Assembly (NCBI RefSeq): GCF_030553055.1
Contig: NZ_CP130713.1
Location: 1,054,001-1,118,000, forward strand
Origin: Streptomyces sp. XD-27
Lineage (GTDB): Bacteria > Actinomycetota > Actinomycetes > Streptomycetales > Streptomycetaceae
DNA length: 64,000 nt
Reading direction: 5' to 3'
Shown here: piece by piece, positions 1-8,900 of the stretch
Numbering within the stretch: position 1 is the first letter of the stretch
Layout: each line of letters opens with the position of its first letter
The notes under the pieces: model-generated
Told to the model about the DNA's origin: nothing
The model's input: only the letters and a program-made list of their open reading frames with translations
Database searches by the model: none
Program-made: the position numbers and the translations under genes

Positions 1-1
1 C

Positions 2-1234
2 GGGTCGCGCCGCGTCTTCCTGATCGGTCTGCTGGTCTTCACCCTGGCCTCGGCCGCGTGCGGACTCGCGCAGGACCCCGGCCAGGCCATCGCCGCGCGG
101 GTGCTGCAGGGGATCGGCGGCGCCCTGCTCACCCCCCAGACCCTGGTGATCATCAATCAGATCTTCCCCGCCGACCGGCGTGGCGCCGCGCTCGGCGTCT
201 GGGGCTCCTTCGCCGGGATCGTGGCCGCCGCCGGACCCACCGTCGGCGGCCTGCTGGTGGCCTCCCTCGGCTGGCGCTGGATCTTCTACATCAACATCCC
301 CATCGGCATCGTCGGTGGCGCGCTCGTGCTGCTCTCCGTCCCTCGGCTGCCGAGCCGGAGCAGGCCCCGGATCGACATCGCGGGCTCGGCGCTGCTCAGC
401 GTCGCCATGCTCTTCGTCGTCTACGGGCTCCTGGAGGGCGAATCCCGCAACTGGGGCGAGGTCTGGGGGCCGGTCACCGTGCCCGTCCTGATCGCCGCGG
501 GTCTGCTGGTGCTCGGCCTGTTCTTCCTCCTCGAGCGCGGACGGCAGCACCGCGACCCGCTCGTGCCGTTCGCCGTCCTGCGCAACCGCGACTTCACCCT
601 CATGTCCGCGGTGGTCTGCGTCCTGCCGTGCGGACTCGGCGGCATGCTGCTGCTCACCGGGCTGTATCTGCAGGACGTCCAGGGCCTGTCGGCCTTCCGG
701 GCGGGCCTGGTGATCGCGGTGGCCCCGCTCGTGTCGGTCTTCATCGCGCCGTACTCGGGACGGCTCACCGACCGCTTCGGCGGCAAGTACGTGATGATCA
801 CCGGTCTGCTCGCCTTCTCCGGGGGAATCGCGCTCATCGCCGCGCTGATCAGAGCGGAGTCCGGACCGGAGGCCACGGTCCCAGGGCTGCTGCTCGTCGG
901 CGTCGGCATGGGCGTCGCCTTCGCCCCGGCGAGTGTCGTCGCCTTCAAGGACATCGACCCGGAGATGGCCGGAGCGGCGTCCGGACTGTTCAACACCACC
1001 CGGCTCTGCGGCAGTCTGCTCGGCAGCGCCGCCGTCGGAGCCCTGCTGCAGGCGCAGTTGGCCCGCACCGACATGACCACCGCCATCCGGGTGACCTATC
1101 TGCTGCCGGTCGCGATCATGCTGGTCGGCGCCGCCGCCACCCTCGCCGTACGGGGGCAGCCGACCGCCCCGCCGAAGGACGCCACGGGCCCCCTGCCCGG
1201 CCGGGAGCCGCAGTCGGAGGCGGCCGGCGGCTGA
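2..1234 (+). CDS. MFS drug/proton antiporter, DHA2-type (5' end cut off)
   Basis: The frame is open from the window edge, so the start and the first membrane helices are missing; 410 residues remain. It is a major facilitator exporter: the visible segment has alternating hydrophobic helices, the RVLQGIGGALLTP stretch and the WRWIFYINIPIG stretch typical of the 14-helix DHA2 family (EmrB/QacA-like, proton-driven export from the cytoplasm). It ends 56 bases before the luciferase-like monooxygenase gene on the same strand, so the two may be co-transcribed. The substrate cannot be read from sequence; export or self-resistance for the product of the neighbouring biosynthetic genes is an inference from position only. 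Confidence 0.9.
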   Translation, partial: GSRRVFLIGLLVFTLASAACGLAQDPGQAIAARVLQGIGGALLTPQTLVIINQIFPADRRGAALGVWGSFAGIVAAAGPTVGGLLVASLGWRWIFYINIPIGIVGGALVLLSVPRLPSRSRPRIDIAGSALLSVAMLFVVYGLLEGESRNWGEVWGPVTVPVLIAAGLLVLGLFFLLERGRQHRDPLVPFAVLRNRDFTLMSAVVCVLPCGLGGMLLLTGLYLQDVQGLSAFRAGLVIAVAPLVSVFIAPYSGRLTDRFGGKYVMITGLLAFSGGIALIAALIRAESGPEATVPGLLLVGVGMGVAFAPASVVAFKDIDPEMAGAASGLFNTTRLCGSLLGSAAVGALLQAQLARTDMTTAIRVTYLLPVAIMLVGAAATLAVRGQPTAPPKDATGPLPGREPQSEAAGG

Positions 1235-1290
1235 CGACCCGGCGGCCACACCCACCAGGAACGCTTCAGCACCCCATGGAGGGGCATCCG

Positions 1291-2364
1291 ATGGACTTCA
1301 GTCTCTTCTACTTCGCGGCCGGGCAGGCGACCGGCACCGACGGCTACCGCCTGCTGCTGGACGGCGCGAGATTCGCCGACCGGAACGGGTTCAGCGCCGT
1401 GTGGACGCCGGAACGGCACTTCCACGAGTTCGGCGGCCCGTACCCCAATCCGGCCGTGACCGGCGCCGCCGTGGCCGCGGTCACCGAGCGCGTCGGCATC
1501 CGCGCGGGAAGCGTGGTCGGCCCGCTGCACCACCCCCTGCGGCTTGCGGAGGAGTGGTCGGTCGTGGACAACCTCTCCGGCGGCCGGGTCGGCCTCTCCT
1601 TCGCCTCCGGCTGGCACGCCAGGGACTTCACCCTGCGCCCGGACGCGTACGCCGACCGCCGGCGGATCCTCATGGAGACCATCGAAACCGTCGAGCGGCT
1701 GTGGCAGGGAGACAGCCTGCGGCTGCCCGACGGAGAGCACGCACCGGTCGACGTCCGCACCTTTCCCACCCCTCTCCAGCCCCGCCTTCCGGTCTGGGTC
1801 ACCAGCGCCGGGAGCCCGGAGACCTTCCGGCAGGCAGGCCGGCAGGGGTACGGCCTGCTCACGCATCTCCTCGGGCAGGAGCTGCCCGACCTGGAGAAGA
1901 AGATCGCCGAGTATCGGGCGCATCTTCCGCGGGAGAACACCGCGAACCCGGCGGCGGGCACGGTGACCCTGATGCTGCACACGTTCCTCGGTACGGACCG
2001 GGAGACCGTCCGCGAGACGGTCCGGGCCCCCTTCACCGACTACCTCCGCAGTTCCCTCGGTCTGATCATGAAGGCGGCCGGGGACATCCTGCCGGGAGTC
2101 GATCCGGAGGACCTCGATCCCGAGGACAGGGAGTTCCTCGTCGAACGCTCCTTTGAGCGCTACTTCGGCACCGGGGGGCTGTTCGGCACGGTGGAGGACG
2201 CCCTGCCCCTGCTGGCACGGTTCGACGCCATCGGCGTGGACGAGATCGCCTGCCTGATCGACTTCGGGGTCGGGACCGACGAGGTGCTGGCCGGGCTGGA
2301 GCACCTCGGCCGGCTGCGCGCCGCCTGGGCGGAGCGGCAGCGCACCGTGCGGAGTGCCCGATGA
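1291..2364 (+). CDS. Luciferase-like FMN-dependent monooxygenase (MupA/Atu3671-type)
   Basis: 357 residues, bacterial-luciferase TIM-barrel family. It matches the subgroup that sits in NRPS/PKS clusters, either as an embedded domain or free-standing: near the N-terminus AVWTPERHFHEFGGPYPNP, then GSVVGPLHHPLRLAEEWSVV and GGRVGLSFASGWH. Such enzymes use reduced FMN and O2 to oxygenate an acyl or aminoacyl intermediate. The ATG at 1291 is chosen because GGAGGGG lies seven bases upstream; an in-frame ATG at 1276 overlaps that site. The stop overlaps the next start as ATGA, so expression is coupled to the FMN reductase that would supply reduced flavin. Its substrate is unknown; the NRPS starting at 5961 is the obvious candidate partner. 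Confidence 0.9.
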   Translation: MDFSLFYFAAGQATGTDGYRLLLDGARFADRNGFSAVWTPERHFHEFGGPYPNPAVTGAAVAAVTERVGIRAGSVVGPLHHPLRLAEEWSVVDNLSGGRVGLSFASGWHARDFTLRPDAYADRRRILMETIETVERLWQGDSLRLPDGEHAPVDVRTFPTPLQPRLPVWVTSAGSPETFRQAGRQGYGLLTHLLGQELPDLEKKIAEYRAHLPRENTANPAAGTVTLMLHTFLGTDRETVRETVRAPFTDYLRSSLGLIMKAAGDILPGVDPEDLDPEDREFLVERSFERYFGTGGLFGTVEDALPLLARFDAIGVDEIACLIDFGVGTDEVLAGLEHLGRLRAAWAERQRTVRSAR

Positions 2365-2918
2365 AACTGTGTCTCGTCTCCGGTACCACCGCCGCCGTCT
2401 CCGGGTGCCACCGGCTCAGCGCTCTGATCCGGGACCGGGCGGAGGGCGCCGGGTTCGACGCCCGCGACCTCGACCGCTCCCTGCTCGCGCTGCCCGTCCT
2501 GACGCCCGAGCGCTACGTCTCCGGCGAGCTCTTCGAGGACCTGGGCGTCCGCAGCCTGCTGAAGGAGACGGCGGACGCGGACGCGGTCGTTCTGGTCACC
2601 CCTGTGCAGCACGGCAGCATGTCGGGTGCGCTGAAGAACACCCTGGACCATCTGCCGCCCACCGCCCTGAGAGGCAAGCCGGTGCTGCTCGCCTCCACCG
2701 CGGCCGGCCTCCACAACGGCGCCACCGCCTGCGACCATCTGCGCTGCGTCGTGCGCGCGTTGGGCGGCTGGTCGGCTCCGACGCAGATCGTCGCCGAGCG
2801 GTCGGAGCTGGTGCGGTCCGTGCCGGACAGCGCGCTGCTGACCCGGATCGACGCCGGACTGGCCGAAGTGGCCCAGCTGGTCCGGGCGTTTCGGACCGCG
2901 TCCGCGACGCTGGTCTGA
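2361..2918 (+). CDS. NAD(P)H-dependent FMN reductase
   Basis: 185 residues, flavodoxin-like fold of the NADPH-dependent FMN reductase family. The N-terminus has an SGT...S phosphate-binding loop, and the middle has PVQHGSMSGALKNTLDHL, the family's flavin-contact segment. It starts inside the stop of the monooxygenase gene (ATGA), which is the classic arrangement for a two-component flavin monooxygenase: this protein reduces FMN and the partner uses it with oxygen. It is followed by a strong hairpin at 2961-2996, so the transcript probably ends here. Confidence 0.88.
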   Translation: MKLCLVSGTTAAVSGCHRLSALIRDRAEGAGFDARDLDRSLLALPVLTPERYVSGELFEDLGVRSLLKETADADAVVLVTPVQHGSMSGALKNTLDHLPPTALRGKPVLLASTAAGLHNGATACDHLRCVVRALGGWSAPTQIVAERSELVRSVPDSALLTRIDAGLAEVAQLVRAFRTASATLV

Positions 2919-2960
2919 CCCGGCTCCTTCTCCGTGGCCAGGCGACGGTGCGAGGCCCGG

Positions 2961-2996
2961 CGTAACAGCGGACCGCCCGGTCGCTCCGCTGTTACG
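2961..2996. terminator. Bidirectional hairpin terminator
   Basis: Perfect 12-base inverted repeat (CGTAACAGCGGA and its complement) around a 12-base loop. It lies between two convergent genes, the FMN reductase and the acyl-CoA dehydrogenase, and can serve both strands. Confidence 0.8.
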
Positions 2997-3019
2997 GGGC
3001 CGTTGTCACCGCATCGCCG

Positions 3020-4753
3020 TCAGGGAGCCATCTCGTAGGCCCCGGACAGTGCCTCGACGCGATCCCAGACGCGCGCCGAACGGGCCTCGTCGACGACCGG
3101 GCGCCGGACCGCGCCCAGCGCCCAGCGCTGCTGCTCCGCGGTGGCGGAATCCTTGCCGTGCAGCTCGACGGCGTACCCGGAGAAGTCGCGTACGAGGACG
3201 GCGAAGAGCTCGTCGAGCACATCCTCCTCGAGGCCGGTCAGGCCCGCCTGCTCCAGGATCAGCTGGCCGTGCACGACCAGCGCGAACAGCTGGCCGATGG
3301 CGAGGAGGAGATCCAGGTCGCGGCTCTGCTCCTCGCCGGGGGCGGCGGTGGTCACGAACGCGCACAGGGCGTCCGCCTGCTCCCGGAAGCGGCCGACGTT
3401 GGGCACGTGGGCATAGGCGTCGTAGGCGGTGCGCCAGTCGTGGAAGCGCACGGAGCCCAGGCCGCGGGCGGGTCCCTGCCGGAACAGGAAGTCGTCGTCG
3501 GCCGCGTCGAGGCGGGTCGGCACGGGCGCGTACTCGGCCGGGTCCAGCAGGTGGTTCCGCATGAACTTGAGGATCAGCGCGAGATTGACGTGGACCGTGC
3601 CCTCCAGCTTGGGCAGCCCCCGGATCTCGGACGCCGCCTGGGCGAAGTAGGTGTCCTTCTCGAAACCCTTGGCGGCGATGACGTCCCACATCAGGTCGAT
3701 GACCTTCTCGCCCTCCGTGGTCACCTTCATCTTCGTCATCGGGTTGAAGAGCAGGTAGCGGCGGTCGTCGGGGCCGGCGGAGCGGAAGTAGTCGACGGCG
3801 CGGTCGCTGAACAGCTTCATCCCGACGAGGCGGACGTACGCGTCGGTCAGCTCGCGGCGCACGTGCGGGAAGGCGGTGACGGGCCGGCCGTAGAGGATGC
3901 GGTTGTGCGCGTGGGTGACGGCCTCGTACATCGCGTGCTCGCAGATGCCGATCGAGGCGGTGCAGAGGTTGAACTTGCCGACGTTGACGGTGTTGAGGGC
4001 CGCGTCGAAGGCCGCGCGGCCGGTGTGCAGGACGTCGTCGGGACCGACCGGGTAGTCGTCGAGACGGAACTCGCTGACGTACTTCGAGGAGTCGACCACG
4101 TTCTTCACGAGGTGGTACGCCGGGTGGCGGCTGTCGGCGGCGAAGAAGACGTAGCCGTCGGGGCCCTCGACGTCGGTGCGGCGGCCGAAGACGGAGACGA
4201 GCCCGGCGGCGTTGCCGTTGCCGATGTAGTACTTGGAGCCGGTGGCCCGGAATCCGCCGTCACCGTCGGGCTCCAGCAGCATGTCGGTGGAGTAGATGTC
4301 GGCGCCGTGGGCCTTCTCGGACAGGCCGAAGGCGAACACCTCGCCCTGGGAGAGAAGGTCCGCCGCGCGGGTGCGCGCCGCGGCGTTGCCGCTCTGCCAG
4401 ACCGGGCCGAGGCCGAGGATGGTGACCTGCCACGCGTACCAGTAGTCGAGCCCGTAGAAACCGAAGATCTCGTTGAGGGCGGCGATCCGGGCGGTGTCCC
4501 AGCGCTTGTCCTGCTGTCCGTCCTGCTGCCCGTCGGCGGCCGAGGCCGGGGTGAGGAACGTCGCGAACAGCCCCTCCTTGGCGGAGAAGGCGAGGAACTC
4601 CGCAAGCCAGGCGCGGGAGCGGTAGTCCTCGATCAGCTTGCGCTTGCCGCGGTCCTCGAACCAGTCGACGGTGGCGCGCAGCAGCCTGCGGGTCTCGGGG
4701 TCGAAGTGCGCCGGGTCGTAGGTGCGCGGGTTGAACAGCAGCGGGTCGGCCAT
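3020..4753 (-). CDS. Acyl-CoA dehydrogenase family protein
   Basis: 577 residues, longer than the usual 380-400, as in the acyl-CoA dehydrogenase/oxidase-like group with an extra C-terminal helical part. The flavoprotein core is visible around residues 150-400: FAFGLSEKAHGADIYSTDM, ATGSKYYIGNGNAAG and the helical substrate segment after it. It would oxidise an acyl thioester with FAD. An acidic/glutamine double repeat (DGQQDGQQD) sits near residue 80. The frame stays open further upstream, but the ATG at 4753 is chosen because homology starts there and it follows the PadR gene by 50 bases. The PadR/acyl-CoA dehydrogenase operon suggests local control by PadR. The exact acyl substrate is not readable. 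Confidence 0.85.
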   Translation of the reverse strand: MADPLLFNPRTYDPAHFDPETRRLLRATVDWFEDRGKRKLIEDYRSRAWLAEFLAFSAKEGLFATFLTPASAADGQQDGQQDKRWDTARIAALNEIFGFYGLDYWYAWQVTILGLGPVWQSGNAAARTRAADLLSQGEVFAFGLSEKAHGADIYSTDMLLEPDGDGGFRATGSKYYIGNGNAAGLVSVFGRRTDVEGPDGYVFFAADSRHPAYHLVKNVVDSSKYVSEFRLDDYPVGPDDVLHTGRAAFDAALNTVNVGKFNLCTASIGICEHAMYEAVTHAHNRILYGRPVTAFPHVRRELTDAYVRLVGMKLFSDRAVDYFRSAGPDDRRYLLFNPMTKMKVTTEGEKVIDLMWDVIAAKGFEKDTYFAQAASEIRGLPKLEGTVHVNLALILKFMRNHLLDPAEYAPVPTRLDAADDDFLFRQGPARGLGSVRFHDWRTAYDAYAHVPNVGRFREQADALCAFVTTAAPGEEQSRDLDLLLAIGQLFALVVHGQLILEQAGLTGLEEDVLDELFAVLVRDFSGYAVELHGKDSATAEQQRWALGAVRRPVVDEARSARVWDRVEALSGAYEMAP

Positions 4754-4803
4754 GGCGGGTCGCCTTTCCGGCTTGGGGTTGCGGGAGTATGGGCTACAGA
4801 GGT

Positions 4804-5360
4804 TCAGCGCTCGGGACGGAGCCGGTGGAGCGTGGCGAGTACGTCGTCGAGCCAGGCGAGCGTCATCCGCTCGTAGGCGATGCCGCCGCGGAGCACGACG
4901 TGCTGGAGCTCCTGCCCGGCGGTGGGCGTCGGGGGGCCTCGGGGCCGGTGAAGTCACGGCGCTCACCCGCGAGATAGTGCGCGAGCCGGTCGGTGTGCGT
5001 CTGGTAGTGCCGCTCGACCTCGCGGATCAGCGCGGCCGGGTCGTCGAAGGCCGCGCCGCGGATCTTCACGGCGAGGTCGTGCCGGACACTCTCGGGCTCG
5101 ATCGGTTCATGCAGCCACCCGGAGAGGGCGGCCCGGCCGAGGTCGGTGACGGAGTACTCCCTCTTGTCCGGCCGGGCCTGCTGCGGCACCTCGCGGACGT
5201 CGATCCAGCCGTCGCCCTCCATGCGCTTGAGAACGCGGTAGATCTGCTGATGGGTGGCGGTCCAGAAGTAACCGATGGACCGCTCGAAACGCCGGGCCAG
5301 CTCATAGCCGGAGCCCGGCTGCTCCAGCAGAGAGACGAGGATCGCGTGTTCGAGCGCCAT
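4804..5360 (-). CDS. PadR family transcriptional regulator (frame broken in the sequence)
   Basis: The N-terminal winged-helix is clear (LEHAILVSLLEQPGSGYELARRF..., then YRVLKRMEGDGWI). The frame as given runs on to 4863 with a proline/serine-rich tail unlike any PadR. The proper C-terminal helix (RGGIAYERMTLAWLDDVLATL) is present in another frame and stops at 4804. Adding one base to the run of six G at 4931-4936 joins both parts into a 185-residue protein of normal length. A perfect palindrome at 5374-5391 just upstream of the start is a likely autoregulatory operator. The gene leads into the acyl-CoA dehydrogenase 50 bases downstream. I think the break is a sequencing error rather than gene decay. 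Confidence 0.85.
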
Positions 5361-5373
5361 GCCCCGATCCTCC

Positions 5374-5391
5374 TATGCAACTCGTTGCATA
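5374..5391. promoter_or_regulatory. Palindromic operator, likely for PadR
   Basis: Perfect 18-base palindrome, TATGCAAC-TC-GTTGCATA, 14 bases upstream of the PadR start. PadR proteins commonly bind ATGC/GCAT-type palindromes in their own promoters. No other strong site lies between PadR and the next gene. Confidence 0.65.
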
Positions 5392-5492
5392 ACAAGAGGT
5401 GCCGCCGCGCTGAGGCGCACCTCACCCCCGGCGGCGACGGACGGCGCCGCCCACCGTCGCACCCATGGCCAAGGTCCGGATCATGACCGAAG

Positions 5493-5771
5493 ATGATCAG
5501 ACGCGAGCCGAACAGACCCCCGCGGCGCCGCCTGGGCGCGGATCGAGGAGTGGTCCTCAGCCCCAGCAGCGACCCGCGGGCCGGGAAGCTCCGGTTGCAC
5601 ATCGATGTCAACGCCACCGACCGCGACCAGGACGCCGAGCTGGAGCAGCTGCTCACTCTCGGCGCCAGGCCCGTCGACGTCGGCCAGACCGGCACCGAGA
5701 GCTGGCACGTCCTGGCCGACCCGGAAGGCAACGAATTCTGCCTCCTGCACACCCGGCTCCAGCCCCTCTGA
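5493..5771 (+). pseudogene. VOC (glyoxalase-like) protein, C-terminal half only
   Basis: The last 60 residues (KLRLHIDVNAT, then LLTLGARPVDVGQ and WHVLADPEGNEFCLL) are the second half of a small vicinal-oxygen-chelate protein; the EGNEFCLL end carries the usual glutamate ligand. The first half of the fold is absent: upstream lie only about 30 arginine/proline-rich residues and then the PadR operator. The start given is the first ATG of the frame and is not supported by a ribosome site. Most likely a truncated remnant; a lost base upstream could also hide some N-terminal sequence, but there is not enough room for a whole domain. Confidence 0.5.
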
Positions 5772-5904
5772 CCACGTGTCCTGTCGCCGGGACATCACTC
5801 ATCCGCCGGAATCTAAGGGGCGGGAAAAGCGAGGCGAAAGCTGCACCTGCGGCAGCCGGTGATGGAGGGTTCCGGAATGGAGGATTCGGAACCCGGAGGC
5901 CATC

Positions 5905-5955
5905 ATGAATGGCTCATGCCTTTTCCTTTTCCGCGATGAGTTACGAGGGAGTTGA
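5905..5955 (+). CDS. Short upstream ORF (16 codons) at the NRPS start
   Basis: An ATG follows a strong ribosome site (GGAGG at 5895-5899, five-base gap) and opens a 16-codon frame ([16 protein letters not shown]) whose stop ends five bases before the likely NRPS start at 5961. The NRPS start itself has its own GAGGGAG at 5945-5951, inside this small frame. The arrangement would couple NRPS translation to passage of ribosomes through the small frame. No known peptide is recognised; it may only be a translational leader. Confidence 0.4.
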   Translation: MNGSCLFLFRDELRGS

Positions 5956-5960
5956 ACTCG

Positions 5961-8900
5961 GTGCGTTCCATTGGTGTGTCGGAAGCCCAGGAAAGCCTGT
6001 GGCTGGCTCAAAAAATCACGCCGGATCTGCCGAACATCTCCGCCTCGCGATGGCTTATCGAGGGCGAGATCGATGTGGAGCTGCTGCGCACCGCGCTGCG
6101 GATCGTCTTCCGCGAGAACAGCGCGGCGCGGGTGAACTTCCGGCAGTTCGGAGACGAGCTGCGGCAAGTGGTCCGAGAGGGCGACACCGACACATGGGCG
6201 CCCTTCTTCCACGACGTGAGCGAGGACGACGACCCCGAAGCGGCGGGCCGCGCCAGGGCCGAGGCGGCCGAGCGAGAGCCGTTCGACCTGGAACACGACC
6301 TCCTGTTCCGGGCCGGGGTCATCCGGCTCTCCGAGTCGCGTCATCTGCTGGCCCTCACCGCTCACCACATCGTCGCCGACGGCTACACCCTGGGCCAGCT
6401 CCTGCCGCTCCGGACGGCGGAGTGCTACACGGCCCTGAAGCAGGACACGGCGATACCGGAACGCTCACCCGCCGGACCGGAGCTGATCCACCGGGAAGAC
6501 CTCCGCTATCGGAACTCTCCGCAATTCACCGAAGACGCCGACTTCTGGCGGGCCTATCTCGCCGACGCGCCCGAGGCACTCCGACTGCCGGGGGAACGAA
6601 GCTCGGACCGTCCCTCCGTGCTGCACCACACGGTGGCGGTGCCCGCCGAGGACGTGGCCGCGTGGTTCCATGCCGCCGATTCCATCGAGGTGCGGATGCC
6701 GGCCTTTCTGACCGCGGCGGTCACCGTCTTCCTCCGTCACCTCGGCGGACGCCAGGACTTCACCTTTTCCATGATGGGCTTCGGTCGCACCGACGCCGCG
6801 AAGGCCTTTTACAGTTCGCAGTCGACCATCCTGCCCATCCGCGCGCACGCGCCGTTGTCGGCGGGCTTTCCCGACCTCGCGCACACGCTTTCCGACGAGC
6901 TGAAGCGCATACGGCGGCACTCCGCTCACCAGGTCTCCGATATCCGTCTCGGGGCCGGCACACTCGGCACGGGGTCGGTCGCCAGTCCTTTCGGCACCAC
7001 CCTCAACATCCTTCCCTTCGTGGCGCCGCTCGACTTCGCCGGTGCGACGGCGTACGTGCAGCCCGACTCGCCGTGGGGGGCCATCGACGAGCTGCACCTC
7101 GCCCTCTACTACGACGGCCGCACCAAGAGCGACCTGCACGTCCGTGTGGACGCCAACAGCGCCTTGTACAGCGCGGACGACGTGCATCGCCTCGCCGCCA
7201 CCCTGATCGCCTTCATCAACGGCGTGGCGCGGGACCCGCAGGCCGCGATCGGCTCGGTGGACGTGCTGGGGCCGGGTGAGCGCGAGTCGGTGCTGGGCGC
7301 GGTCAACGACACCGCGGTGGAGACGCCTGAGCTGACCATCCCGGAGCTGTTGGCGCGGCGAGTGGCGGCGGATCCGGACGCGGTCGCGGTGGTCTTCGAC
7401 GGCCGGCACCTGACCTACGCCGAGCTGGACGCGCGGTCTGATCGACTCGCCCGCGAACTGGCCCAGCGCGGCATAGGCCCGGAAAGGCTCGTGGGGCTGG
7501 CGCTGCCTCGCTCAGCCGACCTGATCGTCGGCATGCTCGCCGTCCTCAAGGCCGGCGGCGCCTACCTGCCGATCGACCCCAAGTACCCCAGCACGCGGCT
7601 GGACCTCATCCTCGACGACGCCCGTCCCGCGCTCATCCTCACCGACACCGGCACCGCCGACGTCCTCCCGCGGACGGGCATCCCGTGCCTGCTGCTCGGC
7701 GACGTCGACTTCGACAGCCCGGGCCCGGACCTGGAGCCCGCGCCGACGCGTCCCGCCAACGCCGCGTACGTGATGTACACCTCCGGCTCCACCGGCACCC
7801 CCAAGGGTGTCACCATCACCCACCGCGACGTGGTCAACGGCGTGCTGCGGCTGGCCGACACGGTCGGCATCGGCGCGGGCACCCGCACCCTGGCCGGCAC
7901 CTCGATCAACTTCGACGTCTCCGTCTTCGAAACGATCACGACCCTGGCCACCGGCGGCACCCTCGAGGTCGTCCCCGACATCCTCGCCATCGGCGAACGC
8001 GGCGGCTGGGAGGGGGGCGTCCTCAGCACCGTCCCCTCCGTCCTCACCGCACTCCTCGACCAATGCGGCACAGACATCCAGGCCGACGCCGTCGTTCTCG
8101 CAGGCGAGGCGCTACCCGCCGCGCTCGTCCAACGCGTACGCGAGACCATCCCCGGCGTACGCGTCATCAACGCCTACGGCCAGACCGAGTCCTTCTACGC
8201 CACCACCCACACCGCCGGCAAGGACCGGGCAGGAGCGGCGAGTGCACCGATCGGTGTGCCCTTGGGCAATATGCGCGCCTATGTCCTCGGCCCCGGGCTG
8301 ACCCCCGTACCACCAGGCGTCCCGGGCGAGCTGTACGTGGCGGGCAACATCGCGCGCGGCTACCTGGGCCGCCCCACCCTGACCGCCGAACGCTTCGTAC
8401 CCGATCCCTACGGACCGCCCGGCACCCGCATGTACCGCACCGGCGACCTCGCCCACTGGAACACCGACGGACAACTCGCCTACCTCGGCCGCGCCGACAC
8501 CCAGGTCAAGATCCGCGGCATCCGCGTCGAACCCGGCGAAGTCGAGACCGCCCTCACCGCCCACCCAGGTGTCGCCCAGGCCGCCGTAGTGGTCCACGAA
8601 GCGGACGGCACACGGCAACTGGTCGCCTACGTCGTGCCTGTCGAGGGCGACGACGAGCCGGCTCTTGCGGAGCTGCGCGCGTTCGTCGCCGGGCGGCTGC
8701 CCGCGTACATGGTGCCCACGCAGTTCGTCAGCCTGGACCGCCTCCCGCTGTCCCCCAACGGCAAGCTCGACCACAAGGCGCTCCCGGCCCCCGAACCGAC
8801 CGGCACCACCGCCTACCGCGCTCCGCGCACCCCGCAGGAAGAGGTGCTGGCGGGCCTGTTCGCCGACGTCCTCGGGGCCGACGAGGTCGGCATCGACGAC

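Noticed and set aside
4863..4930. Proline/serine-rich C-terminal tail of the PadR protein
   Set aside because: It is out-of-frame sequence; the real PadR C-terminal helix is found in the next frame.
3020..4966. Longer start for the acyl-CoA dehydrogenase (648 residues)
   Set aside because: The extra 71 residues are antisense-like arginine-rich sequence that overlaps the PadR gene end.
5909..7279. 456-codon open frame overlapping the NRPS N-terminus
   Set aside because: Its start is near the NRPS start but the protein is arginine-rich shadow sequence; the true condensation domain is in the other frame.
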